From Ascarosepion bandense (taxonomy: Eukaryota > Mollusca > Cephalopoda > Sepiida > Sepiidae): a stretch of DNA of 64,000 bases. The stretch covers positions 438,501-502,500 of the forward strand of contig JBBBDQ010000350.1 of assembly GCA_037127315.1 (NCBI GenBank), given 5' to 3'. Position 1 is the stretch's first letter, and each line of letters starts with the position of its first letter. Both the position numbers and the translations under genes were made by a program. The notes beneath the pieces were generated by a model, which saw nothing but the letters and a program-made list of their open reading frames with translations, was not told the origin of the DNA and ran no database searches. Shown in pieces: positions 33,236-44,508 of this stretch.

Positions 33236-33560
33236 TCTGTTGTATCTCCGATAAACTTAGCTTACTGGTGCCTCCTATATAGAAATGTACTCAAGCCACA
33301 AGATTATCAACTCGGTCTCACCCTTTTACTGTGAAACCAATAAAATATAAAAGCAAATTCTACTCCATCAGCTTCTTTTCTTGCACTTCCTTCCTGTAGA
33401 CTTCTCTTTCGTTTACTTGCTTCCCCGACAGCTACAATCTCCAAGAATTTAAATGTAAGTCAATAGTCATCTCCTATCTCACTAACCTGCATCCTCTCTC
33501 TCATGCTCCTTTCTCCGTTCACTCCACTTTCAACAGTATTCTCATCCTTCTCTTACCCAC
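33236..33560 (+). mobile_element. LINE 3' end, degenerate
   Basis: A frame reads DKLSLLVPPI, a stop, KCTQATRLSTRSHPFTV, FFSCTS ..., SFTCFPDSYNLQEFKCK. It is the same RT C-terminus as at 19470, with stops. It leads directly into the tandem array. Confidence 0.7.
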
Positions 33561-34765
33561 CTGCAAAACAGTGGCAGTAAAATGCCTTGCTTTGAGCGAT
33601 ATGATCATAAAAAAACTCATTAGCATTATCATCCTTCTCTTACCCACTCCCTGACACCCCATATAACCTGTCACTCTTTCTCATAACATTCCTCTTATGT
33701 AACCCCCTGCAAAAAGAGTGGCAGTAAAATGCCTTGCTTTGGGCGATATGATCATAAAAAAAACTCATTAGTATTATCATCCTTCTCTTACCCACTTCCT
33801 GACATCCCCTATAACCTGTCACTCTTTCTCATAACATTCCTCTTATGTAACCCCCTGCAAAACAGTGGCAGTAAAATGCCTTGCTTTGAGCGATATGATT
33901 ATAAAAAAAAAGTCATTAGCATTATCATCCTTCTCTTACCCACTTCATGACACCCCCTATAACCTGTCACACTTTCTCATAACTTTCCTCTTATGTAACC
34001 CCCTGCAAAACAGTGGCAGTAAAATGCCTTGCTTTGAGCGATATGATTATAAAAAAAAATCATTAGTATTATCATCCTTCTCTTACCCACTCCCTGACAC
34101 CCCATATAACCTGTCACTCTTTCTCATAACATTCCTCTTATGTAACCCCCTGCAAAACAGTGGCAGTAAAATGCCTTGCTTTGAGCGATATGATTATAAA
34201 AAAAAACTCATTAGTATTATCATCCTTCTCTTACCCACTCCCTGACACCCCATATAACCTGTCACTCTTTCTCATAACATTCCTCTTATGTAACCCCTGC
34301 AAAACAGTGGCAGTAAAATGCTTTGCTTTGGGCGATATGATCATAAAAAAAACTCATTATTATTATCATCCTTCTCTTACCCACTTCCTGACACCCCCTA
34401 TAACCTGTACCTCTTTCTCATAACTTTCCTCTTATGTAACCCCCTGCAAAACAGTGGCAGTAAAATGCCTTGCTTTGGGCGATATGATCATAAAAAAAAC
34501 TCATTAGTATTCTCACCCTTCTCTTACCCACGCCCTGACACCCCATATAGCCTGTCACTCTTTCTCATAACATTCCTCTTATGTAACCCCCTGCAAAACA
34601 GTGGCAGTAAAATGCCTTGCTTTGAGCGATATGATTATAAAAAAAAAACTCATTAGTATTCTCATCCTTCTCTTACCCACTTCCTGACACCCCCTATAAC
34701 CTGTCACTCTTTCTCATAACTTTCCTCTTAGTAAAATGCCTTGCTTTAGGCGATATGATTATAAA
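33561..34765 (+). repeat. Tandem array of LINE 3' tail, 147-bp unit, about 8 copies
   Basis: The landmark TGCCTTGCTTTG (the LINE terminus) occurs at 33583, 33730, 33878, 34025, 34172, 34319 (as TGCTTTGCTTTG), 34466 and 34613. A shortened last unit follows near 34738. Each unit is ATCCTTCTCTTACCCACTCC, then AACCTGTCACTCTTTCTCAT, the CAGTGGCAGTAAAATGCCTT terminus and a poly-A run. The 147-bp period (a multiple of 3) keeps open frames that are not genes. Confidence 0.9.
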
Positions 34766-35570
34766 AAAATAGAGGAAAGCGATATTACTACGTCTTGAAA
34801 TCAATATCTAAGCGATGGGGTGCCAGGATTTGATGGAAGATAACGCAAAATTATTCAATTTATAAAAGATTTGTAGAATTACGGTTAGGAAATATTATTA
34901 TCTTCCACCTCTGCCTATTCCATCAAATAGTTCATTGATTATTAATCATTGGCCGTGTGCATCTCACTGGAGTTCACCTTCTGCCAGAAGCAAGCGGAAA
35001 ACTACAATAATTTAACAATGAACAGATTTCAATTAAACATTATTTCTCCCCGGATATAGCAAAGTAAAGATCCGCGTTTTACATCTCTCCTATACAGATG
35101 TCAGCATATTATTCTGAGATGAATCATAATATTCAGTTACATCTGTAGATGATGTCATGACTTCAAACCGGCAGCCTTCTATTGGATCAATATTTAATAG
35201 AAATGGAGTGAATGAATAAGAGATTTCGCCGTGTTTCTTTGTCTTCAACACAAGCGAATTTCACGCTTAATTTCTATAAATGGCTTTGCTTTTTAGATTA
35301 AAACTGGTTCGACGACAAATCAATAATGCAGACATTTTTATCAGATACCTTTACCCTTTTGAAACTAATACCCCATCTCTTGTAGCCATAAGAAAAGTCA
35401 CTATATATATATATCACACCCTGATTGAACACTCTGGAAGAATGGTAGACTTTGAAAAACAGTAGCTACTCTGGCATCTACGCATCGTTCATTCAGCAAT
35501 GAATTAGAACATTCTCAGTTATTGGGCGTGTATAATGATAATATACACGCTAAAAATTCTGCCTCCTTCT
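34766..35570. other. Intergenic sequence
   Basis: About 800 bp with no recognised element, just upstream of the ribozyme SINE. Confidence 0.5.
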
Positions 35571-35574
35571 ACCA

Positions 35575-35707
35575 AGCGCCGGTAGCTCAGAGGTAGAATC
35601 CCCGACTGACGCCAATTCGGTCGGGTTTCAATCCTGGGTAAAAAACAATCGGCTGTCTAACCTTACTGATGAGCTGTGTTACAGCGAAACAGATCTGTCT
35701 GCGGATG

Positions 35708-35746
<39 letters not shown>
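35575..35746 (+). mobile_element. tRNA-like SINE ending in a hammerhead fold and (AT)n tail
   Basis: The head GCGCCGGTAGCTCAGAGGTA carries a textbook A box (GGTAGCTCAGAGGTAGA). The B box TCGGGTTTCAATCCTGG closes a T-arm-like hairpin. Together they look like a degraded tRNA, giving an internal Pol III promoter. About 25 bp further on, 35657-35708 folds as a type I hammerhead with a GUC cleavage site. The element then ends in (AT)n at 35710-35746. The total length before the tail is about 135 bp. A second, decayed copy lies at 44673-44815 in inverse orientation with the same order. Pol III head plus hammerhead recalls schistosome SINE-like hammerhead repeats (known), but the sequences are not obviously related. 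It is either a SINE or a retrozyme-like element. Confidence 0.75.
35657..35708 (+). ncRNA. Type I hammerhead ribozyme fold, GUC site
   Basis: CTGATGA at 35666-35672; stem II GCTGT-GTT-ACAGC (35673-35685, 5 bp); GAA 35686-35688; stem III ACAG-AT-CTGT (35689-35698, perfect palindrome). A15.1 pairs U16.1, then C17 at 35699 gives the canonical GUC. Predicted cleavage is between 35699 and 35700. Stem I (CTAACCTTA against TGCGGATG) forms with a U-A and a G-U pair next to the core, one mismatch, then two G-C pairs. Every conserved core nucleotide is present. Confidence 0.7.
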
Positions 35747-35749
<3 letters not shown>

Positions 35750-36143
35750 CTGAAAACCTGATAAGTAGGAAAAATTACGTAAGTGGGTTCAGTGTAGACC
35801 AGCTCACTGTGTTGTCTGGTTCACACTCTACATTCCATTTACAGGCATTAGATTCGATATATATTAAGACCGAAACCGCATCTCTTTGTTAACAAAGTGA
35901 ATGTGCTATCGGACTCCATATTATTACTATTTAGAGCATGCTCGTACCCTCCCGATTTATTTAATTTTTCTCTCCCCAATACGTCAAGATTCATTTTCGT
36001 CTTTTAACATTTTAAATGTTGAAAAATTGAATTAAAAAATTCCAGTTGACCCTGATGAAGAAATGGGATTGCAACCAGTCGGTCGTTTTTGTATTTCTTA
36101 TTTTTATTCCATCTATTGTTATTCCGTCATCTATAAATTCTTG

Positions 36144-36182
<39 letters not shown>

Positions 36183-36348
36183 TAAATTAACCTAGTGAGC
36201 CAACAAAGCGACCAAGGTTACAACTAAACGGATCTTCAGGGAAGGTTGGCCTTCATGTTCATGTGCTTAGCTCTTTCTTTTTCACACCCATTTTTTCCTT
36301 CAGCGTATATACGCGGAGGGTTTTATGAAACGAGTATAATGATAAGTT

Positions 36349-36403
<55 letters not shown>

Positions 36404-36487
36404 AAGTGAATAAGAAACGAGAAAATATTAACAACGTTGAAAACATTAATTTAAAACAGTGCTTAACATAGAAAACAGCGTTTACTA
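35747..36487. other. Intergenic sequence with PLE-like debris and (TA)n
   Basis: About 36045-36135 (GACCCTGATGAAGAAATGGG ... GTCGGTCGTTTTTG) looks like a decayed PLE or hammerhead end running into (TA)n at 36148-36181. A second (TA)n lies at 36353-36402. No coding. Confidence 0.5.
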
Positions 36488-36488
36488 T

Positions 36489-36520
36489 CTGATGAGACAT
36501 TGTCCTTTCAATGTCGAAAC
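36489..36520 (+). ncRNA. Hammerhead-like core with 7-bp stem II
   Basis: CTGATGA, stem II GACATTG-TCCTTT-CAATGTC (perfect 7 bp), GAAAC. Stem I could form by ACTAT with the downstream ATA. Stem III is not convincing (A15.1 opposite A). It is homologous to 28207-28238 and lies next to (TA)n tracts. Confidence 0.45.
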
Positions 36521-37356
36521 AAAATATATACTTAATAATAGCTCGTAATTTGTACATGTTCTAAACTATAATATATATATATATATTCGCTCCAGCATTC
36601 TTCAGGTGCTAGCAGTTTCGAACCGAAATCTGTATTTAGATCACTGGAGCATATCATTCTCACCCCATATTAAATGCCAATCTGGATATCATGTAGTTAT
36701 CTCCCTTTAACTCAACTTTCTATGTCATTCGTTCACCACTTTCTGGAACAAACCAACCCTGTATTCACTAGGCCACATGTTCTTGAGTACGTCCGTGTGT
36801 GAATTCCTGGGAATTCCAAACAGGATGTCACCAGAGTTCATATTGCAATCTGTGATGCAAATGATATCTCTAGCACGCCGTATTACTAGTTCCCATATTA
36901 TATTGAATAATTAATGAATAAATACAAAATACTCTAAGTAATCATTAATAAATACTGAGTTAAAAGTTAAATAAACAACGAAATACTCTAGCTATGAAAT
37001 AACTGCATTCTTGTCCATAGTAGTTTCTAACTATGCATATTTTAAATAAGTTTTTAATTATACATCTTTTCAATAATTATACCTAACATTATATTTTTAA
37101 AAATATGACCATTCACGTCTAACAAATAAACTTTAAAATACAAAGTTCAAAATTTAAGCATCTTTTAAATAATTATTTCTAACATTATATTTTAAAAATA
37201 TGACCATTCAGTCTAACAAATAAACTTTAGAAGACAAAGATCATGATTTAAGGGTCAAACGAAAAAACATGACATTGCTAGCTCTAATACCCCATTGACA
37301 AGCATTGTTCATTTTTCTTCTCTGATACTGATCACTTTAACCCATAAATAGAACAC

Positions 37357-37399
<43 letters not shown>

Positions 37400-37440
37400 G
37401 TAACATACCTGTTGAAAACTCAAATATCAAATACATATCA
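36521..37440. other. AT-rich intergenic sequence
   Basis: At about 36590-36640 an inverse hammerhead-like string (CCTGAAGAATGCTGGAGCGA) follows a TA run. The region at 37060-37210 contains a local direct duplication (ATATGACCATTCA ... CTAACAAATAAACTTTA). (TA)n at 37362-37397. Confidence 0.5.
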
Positions 37441-39950
37441 CCATGCAATCAAGACAAATTGATATCCACATGCGAGCAAGAGCAATTGATATCTACGTGT
37501 AAGCAAGACAAACAGTTATCTACGTGCGAGGAAGAATAACTAATATCACCATACGAGCAAGATAAACTAATATTCACATGTGAGAAAGACAAATTATTAT
37601 CTACGTGCGAGCGAGACAAATTAATATCCTCAGGCAAACAAGACAATATCCACATGCGAGCATGACAAATTAGCACAAATATCAAATAAATATCCAAATG
37701 CGAGCAAAACAAATAAATATCCACATACGAGCAAGACAAAATGATATTCACATGCGAGCAAGACAAATTGATGATCACATGCGAGCAAGACAAATTGATG
37801 ATCACATGCGAGCAAGACAAACTGATAATCACATGCGAGCAAGACAAACTGATAATCACATGCGAGCAAGACAAACTGATAATCACATGCGAGCAAGACA
37901 AACTGATAATCACATGCGAGCAAGACAAACTGATAATCACATGCGAGCAAGACAAATTGATATTCACACGCGAGCAAGACAAACTGATAATCACACGCGA
38001 GCAAGACAAACTGATAATCACACGCGAGCAAGACAAACTGATAATCACATGCGTGCAAGACAAACTGATAATCACATGCGAGCAAGACAAACTGATATTC
38101 ACACGCGAGCAAGACAAACTGATAATCACACGCGAGCAAGACAAATCCGATAATCACATGCGAGCAAGACAAATTGATATTCACACGCGAGCAAGACAAA
38201 CTGATAATCACACGCGAGCAAGACAAACTGATAATCACATGCGAGCAAGACAAACTGATAATCACATGCGAGCAAGACAAATTGATATTCACACGCGAAG
38301 GCATAAACTGATATTCACACGCGAGCAAGACAAACTGATAATCACACGCGAGCAAGACAAACTGATAATCACATGCGAGCAAGACAAATTGATATTCACA
38401 CGCGAGCAAGACAAACTGATAATCACATGCGAGCAAGACAAACTGATAATCACACGCGAGCAAGACAAACTGATAATCACACGCGAGCAAGACAAACTGA
38501 TAATCACATGCGAGCAAGACAAACTGATAATCACATGCGAGCAAGACAAATTGATATTCACACGCGAGCAAGACAAACTGATATTCACACGCGAGCAAGA
38601 CAAACTGATAATCACACGCGAGCAAGACAAATCCGATAATCACATGCGAGCAAGACAAACTGATAATCACATGCGAGCAAGACAAATTGATATTCACACG
38701 CGAGCAAGACAAACTGATAATCACATGCGAGCAAGACAAACTGATAATCACACGCGAGCAAGACAAACTGATAATCACACGCGAGCAAGACAAAACTGAT
38801 AATCACACGCGAGCAAGACAAACTGATAATCACATGCGAGCAAGACAAATTGATATTCACACGCGAGCAAGACAAACTGATATTCACACGCGAGCAAGAC
38901 AAACTGATAATCACATGCGAGCAAGACAAACTGATAATCACATGCGAGCAAGACAAACTGGATGATCACATGCGAGCAAGACAAATTGATGATCACATGC
39001 GAGCAAGACAAACTGATGATCACATGCGAGCAAGACAAATTGATGATCACATGCGAGCAAGACAAATTGATGATCACATGCGAGCAAGACAAACTGATAA
39101 TCACATGCGAGCAAGACAAACTGATAATCACATGCGAGCAAGACAAATTGATGATCACATGCGAGCAAGACAAACTGATAATCACATGCGAGCAAGACAA
39201 ACTGATAATCACATGCGAGCAAGACACAAACTGATAATCACATGCGAGCAAGACAAATTGATGATCACATGCGAGCAAGACAAACTGATAATCACATGCG
39301 AGCAAGACAAATCGATAATCACATGCGAGCAAGACAAATTGATAATCACATGCGAGCAAGACAAACTGATAATCACATGCGAGCAAGACAACTGGATAAT
39401 CACATGCGAGCAAGACAAATTGATGATCACATGCGAGCAAGACAAACTGATAATCACATGCGAGCAAGACAAACTGATAATCACATGCGAGCAAGACAAA
39501 CTGATAATCACATGCGGAGCAAGACAAATTGATAATCACATGCGAGCAAGACAAACTGATAATCACATGCGAGCAAGACAAACTGATAATCACATGCGAG
39601 CAAGACAAATTGATGATCACATGCGAGCAAGATAAACTGTTATGCACATGGAAGCAAGATAAATTGATATTCATATGCTATCAAGACAAATTATATCTAC
39701 ATTCGAGCACAACAAATTGATATTCACATGCAAGCAAGATGAATTAATATTCACGTGCTAGCAAGTCAAATTGACATCTACATGCGAGCAAGACAAATTT
39801 ATATTCACATGCAAGCAAGATAAATTGATTTTTACATGTGAACAAGACAAGTTGGTATCCACATGTGAGCAAGACATGTTGATATTCACATGCGAGCAAG
39901 ACAAATGAATATCCATATACGAGCAAGACAAATTAATATCCATATATTCC
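37441..39950. repeat. 27-bp minisatellite, about 90 copies
   Basis: The unit is ATGCGAGCAAGACAAACTGA followed by TAATCAC. Variants differ mostly at the end: TGATAATCACATG, TGATGATCACATG and TGATATTCACACG. Units from 37741 to about 39640 are nearly perfect. The outer 300 bp on each side decay gradually. A few units carry 1-3 bp indels (38145, 38300, 38790, 39225, 39515). Because 27 is a multiple of 3, several frames on both strands stay open for up to 387 codons, encoding RARQTDNHM, EQDKLIITC or ACDYQFVLL repeats. Openness in so many frames at once argues against protein coding. Confidence 0.95.
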
Positions 39951-40944
39951 GAGAAACAGAAAGAAAAATGGAAAAAAATCATCACTTATGTATCAACTTT
40001 CAACCAAAGAACACAGAAATCCACACACTTATGCAACTAAACCTACCAATTCTACTAAAGGACAAACAAATGAAAAAGCTATTACAAAATATCTGAAAAT
40101 AATAAGTAGACAACAACCAAAATCCCTAAAAAATATACTGACGAGTGTAAAACTTCAGACCCCAATTAAAGAGCTCTAGTTACGAAGAAGCAACCAAACC
40201 TACTGCAGAGTATGCAACTAGCTGTTAGAAGATCACAAATCTCATCTCAAAGACGGATCCAAACTCAAAATTTAAATTAATTTCTCATGAAGCTTGGAAT
40301 CTAATATAAATAATAACATTCAAAGGTTTCTGCGAACATTACTATCGTATGCAAATGAAGAGACAAGTATATAAAGATAGTATTTAGTAGGACATAAAAA
40401 GACACTTACAGCCCCACTCCCTCGTCGAAGAGCGACGTCCCGATCTAGAAAACCGGCTCTTTTGAGGATTTACTCAAGAAGTACGATCCAGGTTACGAGG
40501 GAACTGAAAAATAAAACTCTTACAGGAAGAACTGAAAACACATTAATCTCACCCCTCGGCTTCTGCCCCGTCCTACCTCGGAAAAGAAAACGTCACTTAT
40601 ACCGAAGCTACATTCTTCACAATCCACTCCCAGTAAATTTACCCCTCACAGTAGAGGCACTAGCTCATTGAAAAAATCTACACGTCCTTCTCCCTGTCCC
40701 TCTCCCAAAAAAAAAAAAATGCCACAACCTTCGAAACGATATAGAAGCCCCACATCTGAGGGCAAAGAAACCCGTAAAACGCCAACAAAAAACATCTGCT
40801 GTATTTCTCCGGCCCAGAATTATGGCAATAAGACAAAAAGATTTGAAATCTATGTTAGCCATGAAAAAGTTTGGAGGTAAAGACATTGAGGGCCCGCTTA
40901 ACTTTCCAAAGGCCTAAAGTATTGGGGTATGGCAAACATGGGGA
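39951..40944. other. Intergenic sequence with a possible coding relic
   Basis: About 40440-40920 is less AT-rich and holds lysine- and proline-rich short frames (for example RPSPCPSPKKKKM). They are interrupted by stops, and I could not assign them to a family. Confidence 0.4.

Positions 40945-40991
<47 letters not shown>
40945..40991. repeat. (TG)n microsatellite
   Basis: About 23 TG units. Confidence 0.95.
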
Positions 40992-42298
40992 CATTTACAC
41001 AGGTTTTATTAATGAAAAAATACAAAATTTATTTTTTTTGCGATTTTTTTTTGTGCTTGTAAAACTGAACTCTAGTCCCAGTTTTCCTAAAATTGGCCGA
41101 ACTTATATTTTCAGGTTTTATCGACAATCAGTAACCATGTTTCAAAAATCAACAATTAGTACCATGTTTCAAAAATTTAATTCATTATCTAACAAAATAG
41201 GGATATACTTGTTTTGTTTTTTGTTTTTTATATGGCGTTTGATGTTTAGAATGTTAAAACATTGAAATCTAAGCCCTTATGTGATATCTCATATACCGTT
41301 ATGTATGCTTATACCGCCACTCTAACACTTATATGCTAATAAATCGTTTGTAAGATATCGCATTATCAAGTTTGTATAAGATATTTAAAGAAAGTTCTTT
41401 GAATTGATGACCAAATGCCACGACCTTAGAGAAAATGTAGAATCATTCTGGAAAATATGCTACAATTTAATTAGCGGTTGATACATGCAACAACTTTGCT
41501 TTCGGACATTGAGGCGGATTTACACCAAGTGGCACGTTTGGTTTGTTTCATGACTGAATGACCACCTCAAGAATTAGTTTTAGACAGCTGGCCCAACACA
41601 GGAAGCATGTTGACCATAGGTCAAAGGATCCCAATGGTAAACATATGAGAAAAGTTTGCCTTTCTGAATCGATAAGAATTGGCCGTAAGCCGGAGGTTCA
41701 CGCATTGATGCTCTTCTGCCCTCGTTGAGAACAAAACAACGGGTTGCCTTTCCCCATTGCTGACTTCATTCAATGAATCAAGCGCTATGAAGAAACAGAC
41801 GAGAACTTCACCATATATTAATCAATAGTGACATTCACACAGAACAGAACATGCACACGTTCATAATAGACACACCTACAAAGACGCAAGTCTTGTTGCA
41901 AAGAAGAAATGAACGAACACCCTTTTAAAATGAAAGAAAATGATTACTTGTCTGTCACCAGATGACTTCACATTGGATTGCACGCGTTAGGAACGTGGAA
42001 TTTTTAATATACACTGAAAATCACTAAATTAGTAACTTAATCTAATAAAATGAGTCACTTAAACTAATCTATTAATTTTAAGAATCTGTACTTCTCTTTT
42101 GGTTTAAGCTCATTATAAAACTAAATAAAAATCGTTTGTAAAGAGAATTTAATTATAATTAATTCTTAAATGATGAAAAAGACTCTTTAAATTAATCCCA
42201 GACAAAAGAAGTAAAATTTGACATTTTTTGTCCATAATCTTGAGGATATTTAATGAATTTACTAGTGTACAAGTAAAAAAAATACTGATTCAACTTGA
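40992..42298. other. AT-rich intergenic sequence
   Basis: Nothing recognisable over 1.3 kb. Ends in a (TA)n run (42299-42322). Confidence 0.5.
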
Positions 42299-42344
42299 AT
42301 ATATATATATATATATATATATTAATGTTTTATTTATATTTATA

Positions 42345-42985
42345 TATGCCACACAGGTAAAAATATACACTTATAAATCAGATACTAATAATAAACCCAC
42401 TACGAATATTGGTTTTACTACAACCACACTATCCCGTAAACTTACCTGTCACCTTTCTGATCATAGTTCAATTAAACAACATTTTTTAGAAAGGTATAGC
42501 CATGTATGTTATATTAGACATGTTTTAGTTGATAACAAAATAATACTCACACATACAAACATACAAACTTCAGATATTGGAGGTCACTTATACTAAATCA
42601 AAGCAACCAACACTCAATAAAATCCCATGTCAATCAAGTCACAAGACATTACATTGCATTTAGATATATGGTTCTCTTGTTAACATTTCGGTCTCTCTTG
42701 TGGTGTGACGTCTTAGAACCGCATTACGAATTTACGACCTACGTTTGCTATTCGGTATCAGTTGTGGTCGCATAGCAATGTTTTATGTCAACACAACATA
42801 ATAATCACCCTTGATAGTGGATATCTTTATGTTAACGTCCTTGCAACTATTCTGAAGATGGCTTATGTGAGCCGAAAGCTTAGACCCAGTGTAACAAAAG
42901 TTTCTGACAATTTTTGTCATTTTTTCACCAGAAATTAAATCCAAATACGACGTTTAGAACGACTCACAATTAAACCTAACCTAAA
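42345..42985 (+). mobile_element. Penelope-like element fragment with end
   Basis: The plus strand reads SDTNNKPTTNIGFTTTTLSR, KLTCHLSDHSSIKQHFLERY, then IRHVLVDNKIILTHTN. This is the endonuclease region of the 368-1790 element with YIG changed to NIG. It is followed by the non-coding end, including a CTGAAGATGGCTTATGTGAG hammerhead-like hairpin at 42852 and ACGACGTTTAGAACG-type terminal sequence. RT is absent. Confidence 0.75.
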
Positions 42986-43039
42986 CCTAATTAATAAATA
43001 TACATATTATCAAACGTATGAGAGAGAGTTTTATGCGTT

Positions 43040-43215
43040 ATGCAGGCATCAGGTCCATGTTATGGACTTAATATATATATGTGTGTATGCCTGTGTGTGT
43101 CTGCACGCGTGCGCATATTGTACACCTATATATACATATATATATATATATTTATGTACATTGTACAACATTGTGTGTATGTGTATTATATATATATATA
43201 TATATATATTACGGA
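43040..43215. repeat. Microsatellite-rich segment
   Basis: TG-rich and TA runs (43137-43150, 43190-43209). No element. Confidence 0.7.
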
Positions 43216-43360
43216 AATTAACGAAGATCAACGAAACTGTTATGAACAACTGACAATGTAAAAAGATTTGACTGAACATTATTTTTTATCCACATACGGG
43301 AAGACACCAAGTGATCACGAATGACGATCAGTGTAAACAAAGTCAAATTAAGCCAATAAC

Positions 43361-43437
43361 ACAACTGTCGAGAGGTCTAAGACGCACCAGATCACTTGGT
43401 GGCTTTTCCTATAGGGGTCGCAGGCTCGAATCCTACC
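43361..43437 (+). pseudogene. tRNA-Leu-like sequence, degenerate
   Basis: GTCGAGAGGTCTAAGACGCA resembles the D-arm/A-box region of a long-variable-arm tRNA-Leu, and CAGGCTCGAATCCTACC its B box/T arm. The acceptor stem does not pair, the T stem has a mismatch, and the anticodon loop lacks U33. It is a tRNA pseudogene or the head of a Leu-tRNA-derived SINE. Confidence 0.5.
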
Positions 43438-43574
43438 AAATGGCACATTTTCATAACAAAAATTTATCGTAAATAATAAGGCCGATAGAAATAAATATAT
43501 AATACTATTTGCTTATAAACAGTATATCTACTTAAATACGAGTCTCGATCAAAAATAATATTCAATCAAATCAT

Positions 43575-43576
<2 letters not shown>

Positions 43577-43620
<44 letters not shown>
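43577..43620. repeat. (TA)n microsatellite
   Basis: Pure TA run. Confidence 0.95.
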
Positions 43621-43621
<1 letters not shown>

Positions 43622-43700
43622 CTTTGAATAAAGTTCACTTCTGAACATGAGTCTATGGCGCTCTTTCTTTGATTTTATTTTCAGTAAGTATCCTATTAAA

Positions 43701-44007
43701 GGATGTGCGTTGTGGTACCATGGATATCGGCTCGGAACGAGAAACCGGGGAGCCGAGTTCGAATTCCAGTTGAATCCATTGTATTCACTTACGCGCAAAT
43801 ACCCTTGGGAAAGGTATTAATCCGTCTCTTCCTTCCAGTCATGGGTTAAATAGCAGGACAGATTAGATTCTATAGCCTTGGTCGGCAACCAGTCTACCGC
43901 AGAAAGCAATGGCAACCTACAGCGGGATAATCTTCAGCCCAGTCAGTCATGTCTCTTTCGAGACATGATCGCCCAAGCGTGTATTACGTATGGCTCTTAA
44001 CTGACTG
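43701..44007 (+). mobile_element. tRNA-derived SINE (family A), full length with target duplication
   Basis: GGATGTGCGTTGTGGTACCA head, B-box-like GTTCGAATTCC, the complete body, and an end at CTTAACTGACTG. An 11-bp duplication ATCCTATTAAA is at 43690-43700 and 44008-44018. It is the cleanest copy for defining family ends. Confidence 0.9.
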
Positions 44008-44018
44008 ATCCTATTAAA

Positions 44019-44353
44019 CACTAGAATATTGAACAAGAGGAATCAAACACTATCAAGCCATGCAGGTGTATCATTAGAATTTCATGAATATTAATATATA
44101 AGTATGAATCGATTATCTAATAATGTGAGGAAAATTATAATTTAAAGCTAATGTTAGACATTTTGTCATAAGAAACAATCGTTAACCAAGCTATTTAAAA
44201 ATATAACTCGAGTTCTTAGATCGTTGTTTTGAAAATACATATATGCAGAGATAGATGAAAATATAAGACGCCGAACAAATAGTGCTTGTTGATTTAAATT
44301 AATCAAATATCTTGCCCTCCTCGTTATACTCTCTATTATAATAAACACTGTTG
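44019..44353. other. AT-rich intergenic sequence
   Basis: Nothing recognised. Confidence 0.5.
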
Positions 44354-44387
44354 TATATATATATATTTCATTTTTAAACGAGTTATT

Positions 44388-44428
44388 TCGCTACCTTGAT
44401 TTCCACCATGAGTGGTTTCTTCAGGCGA
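44388..44428 (-). ncRNA. Type I hammerhead ribozyme-like fold, left arm
   Basis: The minus strand gives TCGC (stem I), CTGAAGA, stem II A-ACCA-CTCA-TGGT-G, GAA, stem III ATC-AA-GGT (one U-G pair), A17, GCGA (stem I). The core is complete. The first stem II pair is A opposite G. Confidence 0.6.
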
Positions 44429-44467
44429 TTTTAATAATTATTCAAAATTGTTAAAAGTTATTAAAAA

Positions 44468-44508
44468 TCGCCTGAAGAAACCACTCATGGTGGAAACCAA
44501 GGTAGCGA
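44468..44508 (+). ncRNA. Type I hammerhead ribozyme-like fold, right arm
   Basis: TCGC at 44468-44471, CTGAAGA 44472-44478, stem II A-ACCA-CTCA-TGGT-G to 44492, GAA 44493-44495. Stem III ACC-AA-GGT (44496-44503) is perfectly paired with A15.1-U16.1. A17 is at 44504, and GCGA 44505-44508 pairs with TCGC. The predicted cleavage triplet is GUA. Confidence 0.65.

Noticed and set aside
37441..39720. Very long open frames (up to 387 codons) on both strands
   Set aside because: They are translations of the 27-bp minisatellite, open in several frames and on both strands at once, with indels that switch frame between equivalent repeats. There is no start context, splice signal or non-repeat domain.
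37441..39950. CRISPR-like repeat array
   Set aside because: There are no unique spacers between repeats, units are contiguous 27-mers, and the context is eukaryotic.
40440..40920. Possible exon or ORF1-like coding region
   Set aside because: Frames are broken by stops, there are no recognisable motifs, and lysine/proline richness tracks base composition.
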